From Archangium lipolyticum (lineage in GTDB: Bacteria; Myxococcota; Myxococcia; Myxococcales; Myxococcaceae): a DNA stretch of 64,000 bases. The stretch's first letter is position 1. Each line of letters begins with the position of its first letter. This document shows positions 8,207 through 17,150 of this stretch, piece by piece. Position numbers and translations under genes: made by a program. The notes beneath the pieces are model-generated. The model did not search any database. It worked only from the letters and a program-made list of their open reading frames with translations, and was not told where the DNA came from. The stretch covers positions 496,001 to 560,000 of the forward strand of contig NZ_JANKBZ010000001.1 in the NCBI RefSeq assembly GCF_024623785.1, read 5' to 3'.

Positions 8207-8315
8207 CGTCAATGATTTCAGCAGTTTGCGTCCGACTTCAGTCCCCGGACGCCAGGAAGCGGCGCAATGTAGCAGCTTGCCCCCCACCGTCAAGCACGGC
8301 GGGAGGGTGGGCGCT

Positions 8316-9089
8316 TCACTCCGCGCGATCCAACCGCGGGTAGAACGGTGCGAGCTGCGCGTCCTGGATGCGCTGCGCGTACACGTCCTCGCCGAGCAGG
8401 AACAACGCCTGGTCGAGATAATCCTCCGCGGCCTTCACCTCGGTGTCCTTCTCGGCGATCGCCTGGTCGATCTCCGCCATCGCCTGCTCGAACGCCTCCT
8501 TGCGGGCGTTCATCTCGTCTTCCATCTCGAGCATGCGCTTGTGTGCCAGGATGCCGGCGGCGCCGGGCTGACCGGGCTTGGGAGTGAGCGCCTGGGAGAC
8601 CTCCCGGTCCAGCTCCTCCACCTCGCGGGCCAGCCGCATCTGTTGGATGCGGTTCTTCTTGAGGTTGTCGCGGGAGACGCCCAGCTTCACCGGATCCTGG
8701 GTGGTGAGCTCCAGGTCGGCGTGCTTCTTCTCCAGCTTCCTGAGCGCGTCCTGGGCATAGCGCAGGTCCGCGCGCCGGGTGGACAACGTCTTGCGCAGGG
8801 TCTTCGTCTGCGCCTCGACGGCGTCCACCGCCTTCTTCCATTTCTTGACGATCTCGTACTGGACGGCGCGGTCCGCCTCGTACTGGGCGAGGTAGTCCTG
8901 CCAGGCCGCGTCCTCGTCGTTCATCTGCTGCTCGAGCGCGGCCAGTTCGTCGCGCCGGGCCACCACCGCCGACTCCGCGCGGTAGACGCGGTCCATGGTG
9001 CGGGGGCAGTTGGGCTTGCCCGCGAGGCGATCCCTCGCGAGATCGCCCAGTTGGAAGATCAGATCGTTGTAGCTCTCCGCCTTGGCCAT
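8316..9089 (-). CDS. coiled-coil protein of unknown function
   Basis: A 257-residue, strongly charged protein that is almost entirely helical. Heptad-like stretches cover about residues 40-75, 80-130 (KKWKKAVDAVEAQTKTLRK, LRKLEKKHADLE) and 140-230, with a Gly/Pro break near PKPGQPGAAG. There is no signal peptide or membrane segment, so it is probably cytoplasmic. Its conserved-looking ends (MAKAESYNDLIFQLGDLARD and YAQRIQDAQLAPFYPRLDR) suggest a specific, not random, coiled coil. It lies upstream of rplC on the same strand but 143 bases away. I do not recognise the family. Confidence 0.65.
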   Translation of the reverse strand: MAKAESYNDLIFQLGDLARDRLAGKPNCPRTMDRVYRAESAVVARRDELAALEQQMNDEDAAWQDYLAQYEADRAVQYEIVKKWKKAVDAVEAQTKTLRKTLSTRRADLRYAQDALRKLEKKHADLELTTQDPVKLGVSRDNLKKNRIQQMRLAREVEELDREVSQALTPKPGQPGAAGILAHKRMLEMEDEMNARKEAFEQAMAEIDQAIAEKDTEVKAAEDYLDQALFLLGEDVYAQRIQDAQLAPFYPRLDRAE

Positions 9090-9122
9090 GCCCCCTGTTT
9101 TATGCCCAAGGCGAGCAGGCTG

Positions 9123-9599
9123 TCAGCTATCGGCCGGTGCGGCGGCGACCGAAGAGGCGCTGGCCTCTGCGGCGGCCTGGGCGGCCCCCTCGGCCAGGGC
9201 GAAGAGCTCCCGGGCACGATCCTGTTCCTCGGTGCGGTTGAGCTCGCAGACCCAGGCGCTGGACAGGTCCGCGTGTTGGCGGGCCAGTTCAGCGGTGGAC
9301 TCATAGCGGGCCGCCGAGGCACGGGCGAAGGAGCCTTCCCTGCGCAGCTCCATCACCGTGTCGTCGTCGAGGGTAATCTCCTCGGGCGGCACCGGCAGCG
9401 GCCCCCGGCCGAGCGCCGCCAGACGTGCCAGCAACCGCGAGGCGTGTGCCCTGCAGAAAGCCGCCAGAACCATCAGCCGCGCCCGCCCGCGGCTATCTCC
9501 GAGCCTTTCGGCGAGCATCGTCATGCGACGCGCCGAAACCACCTCGGACTCCCATGCAGCTGCTAACGCCGCAGCCAAGCGGGTATGCCTTGCGCCCAT
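9123..9599 (-). CDS. hypothetical helical protein
   Basis: The 158-residue product is Ala-rich and helical, with repeated Arg/Glu/His positions (EVVSARRMTMLAERL, CRAHASRLLARL, ARQHADLSSAWVCELNRTEEQDRARELF) that recall ferritin-like or DUF892-type bundles, but no clear ExxH pair is present. The start ATG opens MGARHTRLAAALAAAW; no signal peptide. It is followed 33 bases later by the coiled-coil gene ending at 8316 on the same strand, so the two may be co-transcribed. Function unknown. Confidence 0.5.
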   Translation of the reverse strand: MGARHTRLAAALAAAWESEVVSARRMTMLAERLGDSRGRARLMVLAAFCRAHASRLLARLAALGRGPLPVPPEEITLDDDTVMELRREGSFARASAARYESTAELARQHADLSSAWVCELNRTEEQDRARELFALAEGAAQAAAEASASSVAAAPADS

Positions 9600-9669
9600 C
9601 GGCCCTCCCCAGATCCTGCCCCCTATCCCGCGACGAAAGTAGGGACGGTTCCGCTGGGATTCAACCGAT

Positions 9670-10746
9670 CTACCCCAGAGCGCGCTCCATCAACCAATAA
9701 CCGCCGGTCGCGAGGATGAGGAGCGACAGACCGCGCACCGTCTGGAGGTGTACCGCGGGACGACGTTGCACCAGCCGCACCAGCGGCAGCAGCACGGCGA
9801 TGACCGCCGCCTGGCCCAGCTCCACCCCCAGGTTGAAGCCGAACAGACCCGTCATCACCGAGTCGCCCAGGCCGTAGCCGCTCAGCACGTTGGCGAAGCC
9901 GAAGCCGTGCACCAGCCCGAAGAGGAACGTGAGGAGGGCCCGGTGGCGGTGCTCGCGCAGCAGCAGGTTCTCCAGCGCCACCCAGACGATGGACGCGGCG
10001 ATGGCCGCCTCCACCCAGCGCGTGCGCGCATCGTCCAGGAGGATGAAGCCCAGCGCGGTGGCCCCCAGGGTGAGCGAGTGGGCCACGGTGAAGGCCGTCA
10101 CCAGCAGCAGCACCCGCCGGAAGCTCCCTCCCACCAGCAGCAGCGCCAGCAGGAAGGTCAGGTGATCGATTCCCTCGAAGATGTGCGTGACGCCCAACAC
10201 CACCCACTCGAGCAGCCCCGAGGGGCCCTCCCCCCGCGCTGGCTGTCCCGGTTCGGACACCACGAGTGTGGGCTGCTGGGCGTCCGCGAAGCGCTGCCCC
10301 TGCTCGCCCTGCATGAAGGAGCCGAGCACCACCCGGTAGTTGGAAGGCAGCAGGGACAGCAGGGAGAAGCGCTGGCGGAGCTGGCCGGCCGGACAGGAGA
10401 AGGTGGCGCCGAGCTCCACGAAGGACGCCCGCACCATGGCGGAGGCACCGGTGCGGGTACAGGGCCGGCCTCCAGCCGTCAGGGGAATGGCATCCCAGAT
10501 GCCCACCGCCAGCGCCTGGGTGCGCGCGTCCAGATCCGCCTGGGAGAGCGCTCCGTCCCCGTCCGCGTCCACGGGAATGAGGAGGCCGAGCGTCTCCGCG
10601 GTGAGCGTGAGCCGCTCACGCACCTCGGGCCCGCCCGCCTCCGGACGCCAGAGCTGCGCATAGAGGATGTCCGCATCGTGAGCGCCCGCGCTCCCCGCCA
10701 CCAGCAGGAGGGCGAGCGGAGCCACCAGTCGGGCCGTCCGCCACAT
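9670..10746 (-). CDS. HupE/UreJ-like membrane protein with periplasmic N-terminal domain
   Basis: The 358-residue protein has a cleavable signal peptide (ending GSAGA-HD), a periplasmic domain of about 150 residues with an EF-hand-like DADGDGALSQADLD, and a C-terminal HupE/UreJ_2-type membrane domain of about six to seven helices. The family hallmark is visible: VTHIFEGIDHLTFLLALLLV, then FTVAHSLTLG and GLVHGFGFA, with His and Asp in membrane helices that suit metal (nickel/cobalt) passage. HupE/UreJ proteins are implicated in metal transport for hydrogenase or urease, but this longer type is widespread without either enzyme, and none is nearby. Confidence 0.8.
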   Translation of the reverse strand: MWRTARLVAPLALLLVAGSAGAHDADILYAQLWRPEAGGPEVRERLTLTAETLGLLIPVDADGDGALSQADLDARTQALAVGIWDAIPLTAGGRPCTRTGASAMVRASFVELGATFSCPAGQLRQRFSLLSLLPSNYRVVLGSFMQGEQGQRFADAQQPTLVVSEPGQPARGEGPSGLLEWVVLGVTHIFEGIDHLTFLLALLLVGGSFRRVLLLVTAFTVAHSLTLGATALGFILLDDARTRWVEAAIAASIVWVALENLLLREHRHRALLTFLFGLVHGFGFANVLSGYGLGDSVMTGLFGFNLGVELGQAAVIAVLLPLVRLVQRRPAVHLQTVRGLSLLILATGGYWLMERALG

Positions 10747-10780
10747 GTCCGGGAGACTGCCCCCGGTCGACCGCCGCCGT

Positions 10781-11341
10781 CTACTCTTCGATCAATTGTA
10801 GGTGGATCTGCTGCCGGCCGCTCAAGCCCCCGTGCCGGGTCCCGCAGCGCGGGCAGTGGAGCGGGCCCTCCCAGTCCCAGAGGGCCTTCACCTCGTCTCC
10901 ACAGCACAACAGGGGGATGACGCGCAGGTCATCCGTGTCCTGGGGCATGGGCCCCGGCAGCGCCTCCGGCTCCACGCTGACGAAGGTGGGTCGGGGGTTG
11001 AGCGACAGGGTGCGCGACACGTAGGCCAGCTGCTCGTAGCGCACGTGGTTGGCCCACGCGCGTGCCAGCGCCTCCACATGGTTCTGCTGCGCGGGGGTGA
11101 GCCACTCATCTCCTGGCGCCCGGTGGCCGCAGTACAGGCACCACCACTCCGGCACGTCATCGAAGCTCTCGTGCGCGTTCTCGAAAGGAAAGAGCGAGGC
11201 CAGCCGCCGCTGGAGGATGCTCGCGTCGTGCCGGCAGGGACGCGTCTTGAAGTCCCTGTGGCACTGCGGACACTCGCGCCGCACGAAGCCGCTCGCGTCC
11301 CGCGGCAGCTCCAGATGGATGATCGCGGGTGCCTTGCTCAT
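10781..11341 (-). CDS. zinc-ribbon protein of unknown function
   Basis: A 186-residue protein starting at ATG 11341. It has three Cys clusters: RECPQCHRDF with a nearby Cys-Arg-His at residues about 20-35, WWCLYCGHR near 68, and LHCPRCGTRHGG at the C-terminus, plus LLCCGD. These suggest two or more structural zinc sites. It has no membrane segment or catalytic motif. The start codon overlaps the stop of the small lmo0937-type gene (ATGA), so the two are translationally coupled. It shows some similarity in style to restriction/repair-associated zinc ribbons, but I cannot name a family. Confidence 0.7.
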   Translation of the reverse strand: MSKAPAIIHLELPRDASGFVRRECPQCHRDFKTRPCRHDASILQRRLASLFPFENAHESFDDVPEWWCLYCGHRAPGDEWLTPAQQNHVEALARAWANHVRYEQLAYVSRTLSLNPRPTFVSVEPEALPGPMPQDTDDLRVIPLLCCGDEVKALWDWEGPLHCPRCGTRHGGLSGRQQIHLQLIEE

Positions 11342-11493
11342 GCCAACGCCCCTCGCCCCCGACGCGCCACCGCGAGGATGAGGGTCACCATCGAGAAGAT
11401 CAGCAACAGGTGCACCCACCGGCCTTCCGTCGAACCGCTGATCAATCCCAGCACCCACAGCACGAACAGGATCGCACTCATCGTCCAGTACAC
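11338..11493 (-). CDS. lmo0937-family small membrane protein
   Basis: A 51-residue gene starting at GTG 11493, with an AGGGAGAGGAG ribosome site. Translation begins VYWTMSAILFVLWVLGLISG and continues RWVHLLLIFSMVTLILAVARR, giving two hydrophobic helices with a short polar turn and a basic tail. This matches the lmo0937 family: an aromatic-rich first helix, GL-S turn, and a second helix beginning W/FxH-LLL. The family is widespread and often stress- or envelope-associated, with no known biochemical activity. The stop overlaps the ATG of the zinc-ribbon gene, so expression is coupled. The short length makes it easy to miss. Confidence 0.82.
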   Translation of the reverse strand: MYWTMSAILFVLWVLGLISGSTEGRWVHLLLIFSMVTLILAVARRGRGALA

Positions 11494-11703
11494 GCCGCCC
11501 GCTCCTCTCCCTGGGTAGAGCCCCCGGGGACCGGGCGCAAAGCTGGGGTGTCAGACGCGACACGGCAAGCCCTCCGATCGCCTCCGGATCCCTCCTTTCG
11601 ACAGCCTCACAGTGAGCAGACGTCTACCCATGTCTGTCTTTTTTTCCGGCTGGCCCATGCCCTCCCACCGCGGCCGGCTCGTGATTCCAGGGGTTTGCCT
11701 TCA

Positions 11704-11719
11704 TGGCACGGTGACTGCT
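11704..11719 (+). promoter_or_regulatory. sigma-54-type promoter sequence for lytic transglycosylase
   Basis: TGGCACGGTGACTGCT matches the -24/-12 consensus (TGGCACG-N4-TTGCW) except for one base, with exact GG-N10-GC spacing. It lies about 60 bases upstream of the transglycosylase ATG at 11780 in the right direction. Confidence 0.6.
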
Positions 11720-11779
11720 TCGGCGGACGTCGGCCACACGGGGCGCGCGGCTCGCTCGGCGGGCGCGGGGAGGGCGTGA

Positions 11780-12493
11780 ATGAGAGGGTGGACGGTGGCG
11801 ATGGTGGCGGTGGGGATGCTGGTGGGGACGGGCGCGCGAGCTTTCCAGCCCTACATCCCGGGGGAGAACAGTCCCGAGATGGCGGAGCTGAAGATGAAGC
11901 TGGCCGAGCGGGAGGCCCACCTGGCGCGGTTGGAGGAGGAGGCGGCCCTCTACGCGGAGGCCGAGGCGCTGGGCGTGGTGGCGGCGGTGCAGGCCTCGCG
12001 CCTCCCGGAGCGGCAGCAGCGCCGGCTGGCGATGGCGATCGTCCGCGAGGCCAGGCGCAACGGGGTGGACCCCATGCTGGTGGTGGCGGTCATCCGCTGT
12101 GAGAGCTCCTTCAACAACTACGCGGTGTCCCACGTGGGCGCGATGGGACTGATGCAGGTGATGCCGGACACGGGCACCTATCTGGCGGATCGGGCGGGCT
12201 TCAAGCTGCAGCGCCACACCAATCTGTTCGATTCGGAACTGAACGTGGAGCTGGGGACGGCCTATCTGGCGGATCTCATCCAGCGCTTCGGCTCTCCGGA
12301 GCGGGCGCTGGTGGCGTACAATGCCGGGCCGGGGCTGGCGAAGAAGATCCTCGCCAAGCGGGACGTGCGTGATCGCTTCATGCAGGGCTATCCCGCCAAG
12401 GTGATGCGCGAGTTCCGCCGCCTGAAAGCCCAGCAGGCACGCGAGCTCACCCGGCTGGAAGAACAGAAGAAAACATCCGGTGGACCGGGTTGA
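11780..12493 (+). CDS. SLT-family lytic transglycosylase
   Basis: The 237-residue product has a signal peptide (VAMVAVGMLVGTGARA), a coiled segment at about residues 35-60, and an SLT (goose-lysozyme-like) domain at about 75-200. The catalytic Glu is in IRCESSFNNYAVS, followed by GAMGLMQVMP and, later, LVAYNAGPG, the standard SLT motifs. Such enzymes cleave the MurNAc-GlcNAc bond of peptidoglycan to form 1,6-anhydro ends, acting in the periplasm. A near-perfect sigma-54 promoter sequence lies upstream, suggesting activation by an enhancer-binding protein. The gene stands alone; a STAS-like gene follows 200 bases later. Confidence 0.9.
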   Translation: MRGWTVAMVAVGMLVGTGARAFQPYIPGENSPEMAELKMKLAEREAHLARLEEEAALYAEAEALGVVAAVQASRLPERQQRRLAMAIVREARRNGVDPMLVVAVIRCESSFNNYAVSHVGAMGLMQVMPDTGTYLADRAGFKLQRHTNLFDSELNVELGTAYLADLIQRFGSPERALVAYNAGPGLAKKILAKRDVRDRFMQGYPAKVMREFRRLKAQQARELTRLEEQKKTSGGPG

Positions 12494-12497
12494 TGGC

Positions 12498-12513
12498 TGG
12501 CCAACAAATTGCG
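12498..12513 (+). promoter_or_regulatory. possible sigma-54-type promoter upstream of STAS gene
   Basis: TGGCCAACAAATTGCG keeps TGGC and TTGC with exact GG-N10-GC spacing. It begins five bases after the transglycosylase stop and 180 bases before the STAS gene, which would give a long leader. Weaker than the sites at 11704 and 19568. Confidence 0.3.
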
Positions 12514-12694
12514 AGCCCGGTGCCAGACAATCACGCCGTTTTTTCAGGGGTGTGACTGCCTTTCTAGAAAATTCGGCTGCACTCTACGTCGCCGGTTGTT
12601 GTGCGCCGGGGTGGGTGGTTCCACTCCGGACCGGGCGTACCCGACATGCCCGGCTCCAATGGACGCATGCGGCTTCTAGGAGAGAGACGAAACC

Positions 12695-13018
12695 ATGGTG
12701 GGGCTGGAAATTCATCGAGAAGAGCATGCTGGTCGGTTGACCCTGCGGCTCATGGGCACTCTGGATGGCCGCACCGCGATGCAACTGCGCAGCTCCCTCG
12801 AGGAGCTGGGAGCGCGGGAAGTCGTGGTCGACTTCACGCACCTGCGGGAGTTCAGGGACTCGGCGGTGGGTGTGCTCACCCACGGGCTGAGCGAGCGCAA
12901 GGTCCAGTTCCGGGGTCTTGCCGGACATCACGAGCGGATGTTCCGCTACTTCGGGCTGACCACCGGCAACGTCGCGCCTCCGCGCGCGTACTACACGCCG
13001 GAAGAAGTGCTCGCCTGA
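12695..13018 (+). CDS. STAS-like domain protein
   Basis: The 107-residue protein has the beta-alpha order of a STAS or STAS-like (DUF4325-type) domain: GRLTLRLMGTLDGRTAMQLRSSLEELG, then the central strand EVVVDFTHLREFRDSAVGVLTHGL and a C-terminal GLAGHHERMFRYFGL. In anti-sigma-factor antagonists a Ser/Thr after the central strand is phosphorylated; here RDSAVG supplies a Ser in about that position. It probably works as a small signalling partner of a kinase or anti-sigma factor. The downstream PAS histidine kinase (132 bases away) is a possible but unproven partner. Confidence 0.7.
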   Translation: MVGLEIHREEHAGRLTLRLMGTLDGRTAMQLRSSLEELGAREVVVDFTHLREFRDSAVGVLTHGLSERKVQFRGLAGHHERMFRYFGLTTGNVAPPRAYYTPEEVLA

Positions 13019-13149
13019 GTCATCGGGCGAGGGAAAAGCAGATCAGCTGGCGCGGAGTTCCTCCGTGGGATAGCGGCCTCCCACTCAAGGGAGGGACGCC
13101 AGCGTGCGCCCCAGGGAGCAAGAATAGGGAGTGATTCGAGGAGACACCT

Positions 13150-15120
13150 TTGACTCCCTCGTCGCCCCCAGATCCTCCCATAGCTCCCCTGGGGCCATCC
13201 GCCTTTGACTTGGACGGTCCGTATCCTGTCGGACTGGACATCGGGCTGTATGAGCAGCTGCCAGAGTCCATTGGCATCTACACCCGGGACGGGAGGTTCG
13301 TGTACCTCAATCCCGCGGCGGGGCAGTTGCTTCGCAGGCCCTCGAAGGAGCTGCTCGGCCGGAGATTCTGGGAGGAATTTCCCAGCGTGGTGGGCACCCC
13401 GTTCCACCAGGCCTTCCACCGGGTGGCCCGGACAGGCCAGAGCGAGCAGTTCGACACCCATTACACCTTCGCCGATTGGGATCGCTGGTTCACCCACCGC
13501 CTCTACGCGAGCGGCGAGCTCATCTACGGCGTCTCGGTCGACATCACCGGGCGCAAGCGCGACGAGGCCCGGCGGCTTCAGCTCGCGCGGGAGGTGGAGG
13601 CCGCCAGGGCCGAGACGGAAGCCGAACGCCGCCGCCTCCAGCAGCTCTTCACCGAGGCCCCGGCCGGCATTGCCCTGCTCCAGGGCCCGGAGCACGTCTA
13701 CATCCTCTCCAATCCCCTCAACTCCGAGCTGATCGGCAACAGGCCGGTGCTGGGCAAGCCCGTCCGGGAGGTCCTCCCCAAGGCGGAGGAGCAGGGCTTC
13801 ATCACCATCCTGGATCGCGTCTACACCACGGGCGAGACCTATGTCGCCCAGGAGGGGTTGACGCTGCTGCCACAGCCGGACGGCTCCCTGAGGACGTTGT
13901 ATCTCACCCTCATCGTCCAACCGACGCACGACGCCACCGGAGCGATCGATGGCACCGCGGTCTTCATCTTCGATGTGACGGACCAGGTGCTGGCGCACAA
14001 GAACCTGGAGGTGCTGGCGGAGCAGTTGCGCCACGGCGAGGAGCGGCTCCGCACCCTGGTGGAGGCCAGCTCCAGCATCCTCTGGTCGGTCGATGCGCAC
14101 GGAAGAATCGTGGAGGACTCGCCCTCGTGGCGGGCCTACACGGGCCAGACGCGCGAGCAGTGGCTCAGCCCCGGAGGCTGGTTGGAGGCCGTCCATCCCG
14201 AGGACCGCCCCAGGACGGCCGAGGTCTGGAACAGGGCCGTCACCCAGAAGACCGACTACGAAGTCGAGTTCCGGCTGTACCGCCACCAGGACCGCACCTG
14301 GCGCTACGTCCTGTCGCGGGCCGTCCTCCTCCGCCATCCGGATGGCAGCCCCCGGGAGTGGTTCGGTGCCATCACCGACATCCACCACCGCAAGCAGGGC
14401 GAGCTCCAGCTCCAGCAATCCATCCGCATGCGCGATGAGTTCCTCTCCGTGGCCAGCCACGAGCTGCGCACGCCACTGACCCCGCTCAACCTCCTGCTCC
14501 ACGGCCTCCAACGGGCGGCCAGCTCCCAGCCCGACACGCCCTTCACCCGGCTCGTCCACCACAACGCCGAGACCGGGCGACGACAGATCCAACGGCTGGT
14601 GCGGCTGGTGGAGGACCTGCTCGACGTGTCCCGGATCGTCGAGGGCCGGCTCCAGCCGAGGCTCGAGGAGGTGGATCTGGTGAGCATCGCCCGGGAGGCG
14701 GTGGGCCGGATCGAGCCCCAGGCGGCGGCGGCGGGCTGCGCCCTGGAGGTACACGCCCCCGGGCCGGTGGTGGGCCAATGGGACCGGCTGCGCCTGGAGC
14801 AGGTGCTGGTGAACCTCGTGGAGAACGCGCTCAAGTACGGCCCCGGCAAGCCCGTGCGCGTGCGCGTCGAGGCCCACGAGGACCGGGCGGTGCTCAGCGT
14901 GAGGGACGAGGGCATCGGCATCCCCCCCGAGCACCAGGCCCGCGTCTTCGAGCGCTTCGAGCGGGCCGTGTCGGATCGTCACTACGGAGGACTGGGGCTC
15001 GGGCTCTACATCAGCTGCCAGATCGTCCGGGCCCATGGGGGGAACATCCGCGTGGACAGCACCCCCGGGGTGGAGACCACGTTCACGGTGGAGCTCCCGC
15101 TCGCCCCCCGAGCAGGCTGA
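13150..15120 (+). CDS. multi-PAS sensor histidine kinase
   Basis: A 656-residue soluble kinase using a TTG start with GAGGAG seven bases upstream. There are three PAS/PAC modules at about residues 30-145, 160-275 and 295-415 (the third with YEVEFRLYRHQDRTWRYV), and a helical linker at 135-165. A HisKA domain follows, with the phospho-acceptor His437 in VASHELRTPL, then a HATPase with N box LVENALKYG and G boxes RDEGIGIPPEH and GGLGLGLYI. No membrane segment or receiver domain is present, so it senses an intracellular signal and passes phosphate to a separate response regulator that is not encoded adjacent. Confidence 0.92.
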   Translation: MTPSSPPDPPIAPLGPSAFDLDGPYPVGLDIGLYEQLPESIGIYTRDGRFVYLNPAAGQLLRRPSKELLGRRFWEEFPSVVGTPFHQAFHRVARTGQSEQFDTHYTFADWDRWFTHRLYASGELIYGVSVDITGRKRDEARRLQLAREVEAARAETEAERRRLQQLFTEAPAGIALLQGPEHVYILSNPLNSELIGNRPVLGKPVREVLPKAEEQGFITILDRVYTTGETYVAQEGLTLLPQPDGSLRTLYLTLIVQPTHDATGAIDGTAVFIFDVTDQVLAHKNLEVLAEQLRHGEERLRTLVEASSSILWSVDAHGRIVEDSPSWRAYTGQTREQWLSPGGWLEAVHPEDRPRTAEVWNRAVTQKTDYEVEFRLYRHQDRTWRYVLSRAVLLRHPDGSPREWFGAITDIHHRKQGELQLQQSIRMRDEFLSVASHELRTPLTPLNLLLHGLQRAASSQPDTPFTRLVHHNAETGRRQIQRLVRLVEDLLDVSRIVEGRLQPRLEEVDLVSIAREAVGRIEPQAAAAGCALEVHAPGPVVGQWDRLRLEQVLVNLVENALKYGPGKPVRVRVEAHEDRAVLSVRDEGIGIPPEHQARVFERFERAVSDRHYGGLGLGLYISCQIVRAHGGNIRVDSTPGVETTFTVELPLAPRAG

Positions 15121-15210
15121 GATCCACCACGAGTGAATCCCCGTTTATCGTACAAGCACGAGACCCGGGGGGTTCTGGTGCGGCACGGCTGGGGTAGAGT
15201 GCGGCCCCAG

Positions 15211-16191
15211 ATGAACTCCCCTGCCCGAGCCGTCAGTCCCCTCCCCTCGCCCACGACCGCGCGAGCCACCCTGGAGCGCGTGGCCGCGAATCTCTCCCTG
15301 GCGGTGCAGGGAAAGGACAAGGAGGTCCGCCTCGCCGTCACCTGCGTGGCCGCGGGCGGACACCTCCTGCTGGAGGACGTCCCCGGGGTGGGCAAGACGA
15401 CGCTGGTGGAAGCCATCGCGCGCTCGTTCGCCCTCTCCTTCTCCCGCGTCCAGTTCACCGCGGACCTAATGCCCGCCGACATCCTCGGTGCCCAGGTCTT
15501 TCACGCCCAGAGCGCCACCTTCAACTTCCGCCCGGGCCCGATCTTCCGCCAGCTGGTGCTGGCCGATGAGCTCAACCGCGCCCCGCCACGCACCCAGTCC
15601 GCGCTGCTGGAGGCCATGGCCCAGGGCCAGGTGTCCCTCGACGGCGCCACCCATGTGCTGCCCCGCCCCTTCACCGTGGTGGCCACGCAGAACCCGGTGG
15701 ACTTCTCCGGCACCTACCCGCTGCCGGACTCGCAGCTGGACCGCTTCCTCATGCGCCTGTCGCTGGGCCATCCCGCTCCCGAGGTGGAGGCCCGCCTCCT
15801 CACCACGCGCGACACCAGCTCGCCCGTGGAGGCGCTCCAGGCCGTCACCTCCCCCGAGGAGCTGGCCGAGCTGCGCATGCAGGTGGCCGCGCAGCGCCTG
15901 GACGACACGGTGGCCGAGTACGTGGTGCGGCTGGCCCAGGCCACGCGCTCGCACGGAGACATCGAGCGCGGCGCGTCCACCCGCGCGGTGCTCGCGCTGG
16001 GCATGGCCGCCCGCGCCCATGCCCTCTGGGAGGCACGGGACTTCGTGACGCCCGGGGACGTGCGGGCGGTGATGGGGCCGTGTCTGGCCCACCGGCTCCT
16101 GCTGCGCAGCGCCAACCAGGGCGCCTACACCCGCGACGAGGCGACGCACCTCCTCGAGGAGGTCTCCCGGAAGGTCCCGGCGCCCCGGTGA
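15211..16191 (+). CDS. MoxR-family AAA+ ATPase
   Basis: This 326-residue protein has Walker A GVGKTT, the AAA+ pore/MoxR segment [15 protein letters not shown], Walker [13 protein letters not shown], sensor-1 TQNP in [10 protein letters not shown], and the AAA lid domain. MoxR ATPases act as chaperones that mature or activate partner complexes, often with the DUF58 and transglutaminase proteins encoded next. ATG 15211 is chosen because a possible -10 (TAGAGT, 15195-15200) sits only ten bases before it, which would leave little or no leader. The stop overlaps the next start (GTGA). Confidence 0.93.
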   Translation: MNSPARAVSPLPSPTTARATLERVAANLSLAVQGKDKEVRLAVTCVAAGGHLLLEDVPGVGKTTLVEAIARSFALSFSRVQFTADLMPADILGAQVFHAQSATFNFRPGPIFRQLVLADELNRAPPRTQSALLEAMAQGQVSLDGATHVLPRPFTVVATQNPVDFSGTYPLPDSQLDRFLMRLSLGHPAPEVEARLLTTRDTSSPVEALQAVTSPEELAELRMQVAAQRLDDTVAEYVVRLAQATRSHGDIERGASTRAVLALGMAARAHALWEARDFVTPGDVRAVMGPCLAHRLLLRSANQGAYTRDEATHLLEEVSRKVPAPR

Positions 16192-17150
16192 GCACCCCAC
16201 CCCGCTCGTGGTGGCGCCGCCTGCGCGCCGCGCTCCGCCCCCCGCGCACCCTCAAGGTGACGCGCATGGGACGCACCTACCTCGTGGTGACGTTCGGCGT
16301 GGGCCTGGGCGCGCTCAACACCGGCAACAACCTCCTCTACCTGGTGCTGGGGTTGTTGCTGAGCGTCATCATCCTCTCCGGCGTGCTGTCCGAGCGCTGT
16401 CTGAAGGATCTGTCGGTGCGGCGCATCGGCACGGAGGGCGCCTTCGCGGGCGAGCCCTTCGCCTTCCGCTGGGGCATCACCCGCAAGCGGGGGCATGCCT
16501 TCGCCCTCACCCTGTCCGAGGTGGACTCGCCCCTCACCGGAGAGGGCGGCGTGGGGTACCTGCCCGCGGGCGCGGAGCACGTGGTGCGGGCCGATCTCAC
16601 CGCGCCCCGGCGAGGCCCGGTGAAGCTGTCGGGCGTGCGCGTCACCACCACCTGGCCGCTGGGCCTCTTCGCCAAGACGCGCGTCTTCGCGTTGGAGGGC
16701 ACCCTGCTCGTCTACCCGCGGCGAGGCTTCGCCTGTGAGGATCCACTGGACGCGGCCGTGGGGCACGTGGGCGAGGCCAACAACCCGCGCCGGATGGACG
16801 GCACCGGGGACATGGCGGGCCTGAAGGAGCTGGGCGAGCACGAGGACGCCCGGCGCGTGCACTGGATGAAGAGCGCCTCGGCGGGGAAGCTCCTGAAGGT
16901 GGAGCGCGAGCGCGAGGAGCGGCGCACCTTCATCCTCGACGTGAAGACGGGGCTGGCGGGGGACGTGCTGGAGCGGCGCTGCGAGGAGGTGGCGGCGCAG
17001 GCGCACCGGCTGCTCGAGGCCGGCCACGAGGTGGGGCTGGAGCTGCCAGGCACCCGGCTGCGTCCGGGCGCGGGTAGCGGCCAGGAGCGAGGCATCCTCC
17101 GGGCGCTGGCCTGGCTGGGCTTCGAGGAGCAACGGGAGGAGGCGGCATGA
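16188..17150 (+). CDS. DUF58 domain membrane protein
   Basis: The GTG start overlaps the moxR stop. The 320-residue product has two N-terminal membrane helices (about residues 28-65), a beta-sandwich region, and the DUF58 signature [23 protein letters not shown] near residues 205-230, followed by a vWA-like C-terminus ([11 protein letters not shown]). DUF58 proteins are paired with MoxR ATPases and are thought to be assembled or activated by them. The stop overlaps the ATG of the transglutaminase gene, so all three are translationally coupled. Confidence 0.9.
   Translation: MSTPPRSWWRRLRAALRPPRTLKVTRMGRTYLVVTFGVGLGALNTGNNLLYLVLGLLLSVIILSGVLSERCLKDLSVRRIGTEGAFAGEPFAFRWGITRKRGHAFALTLSEVDSPLTGEGGVGYLPAGAEHVVRADLTAPRRGPVKLSGVRVTTTWPLGLFAKTRVFALEGTLLVYPRRGFACEDPLDAAVGHVGEANNPRRMDGTGDMAGLKELGEHEDARRVHWMKSASAGKLLKVEREREERRTFILDVKTGLAGDVLERRCEEVAAQAHRLLEAGHEVGLELPGTRLRPGAGSGQERGILRALAWLGFEEQREEAA

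Noticed and set aside
11342-11563. A longer start for the zinc-ribbon protein
   Set aside because: The ATG at 11341 overlaps the stop of the lmo0937-type gene, and the upstream frame has no recognisable sequence.
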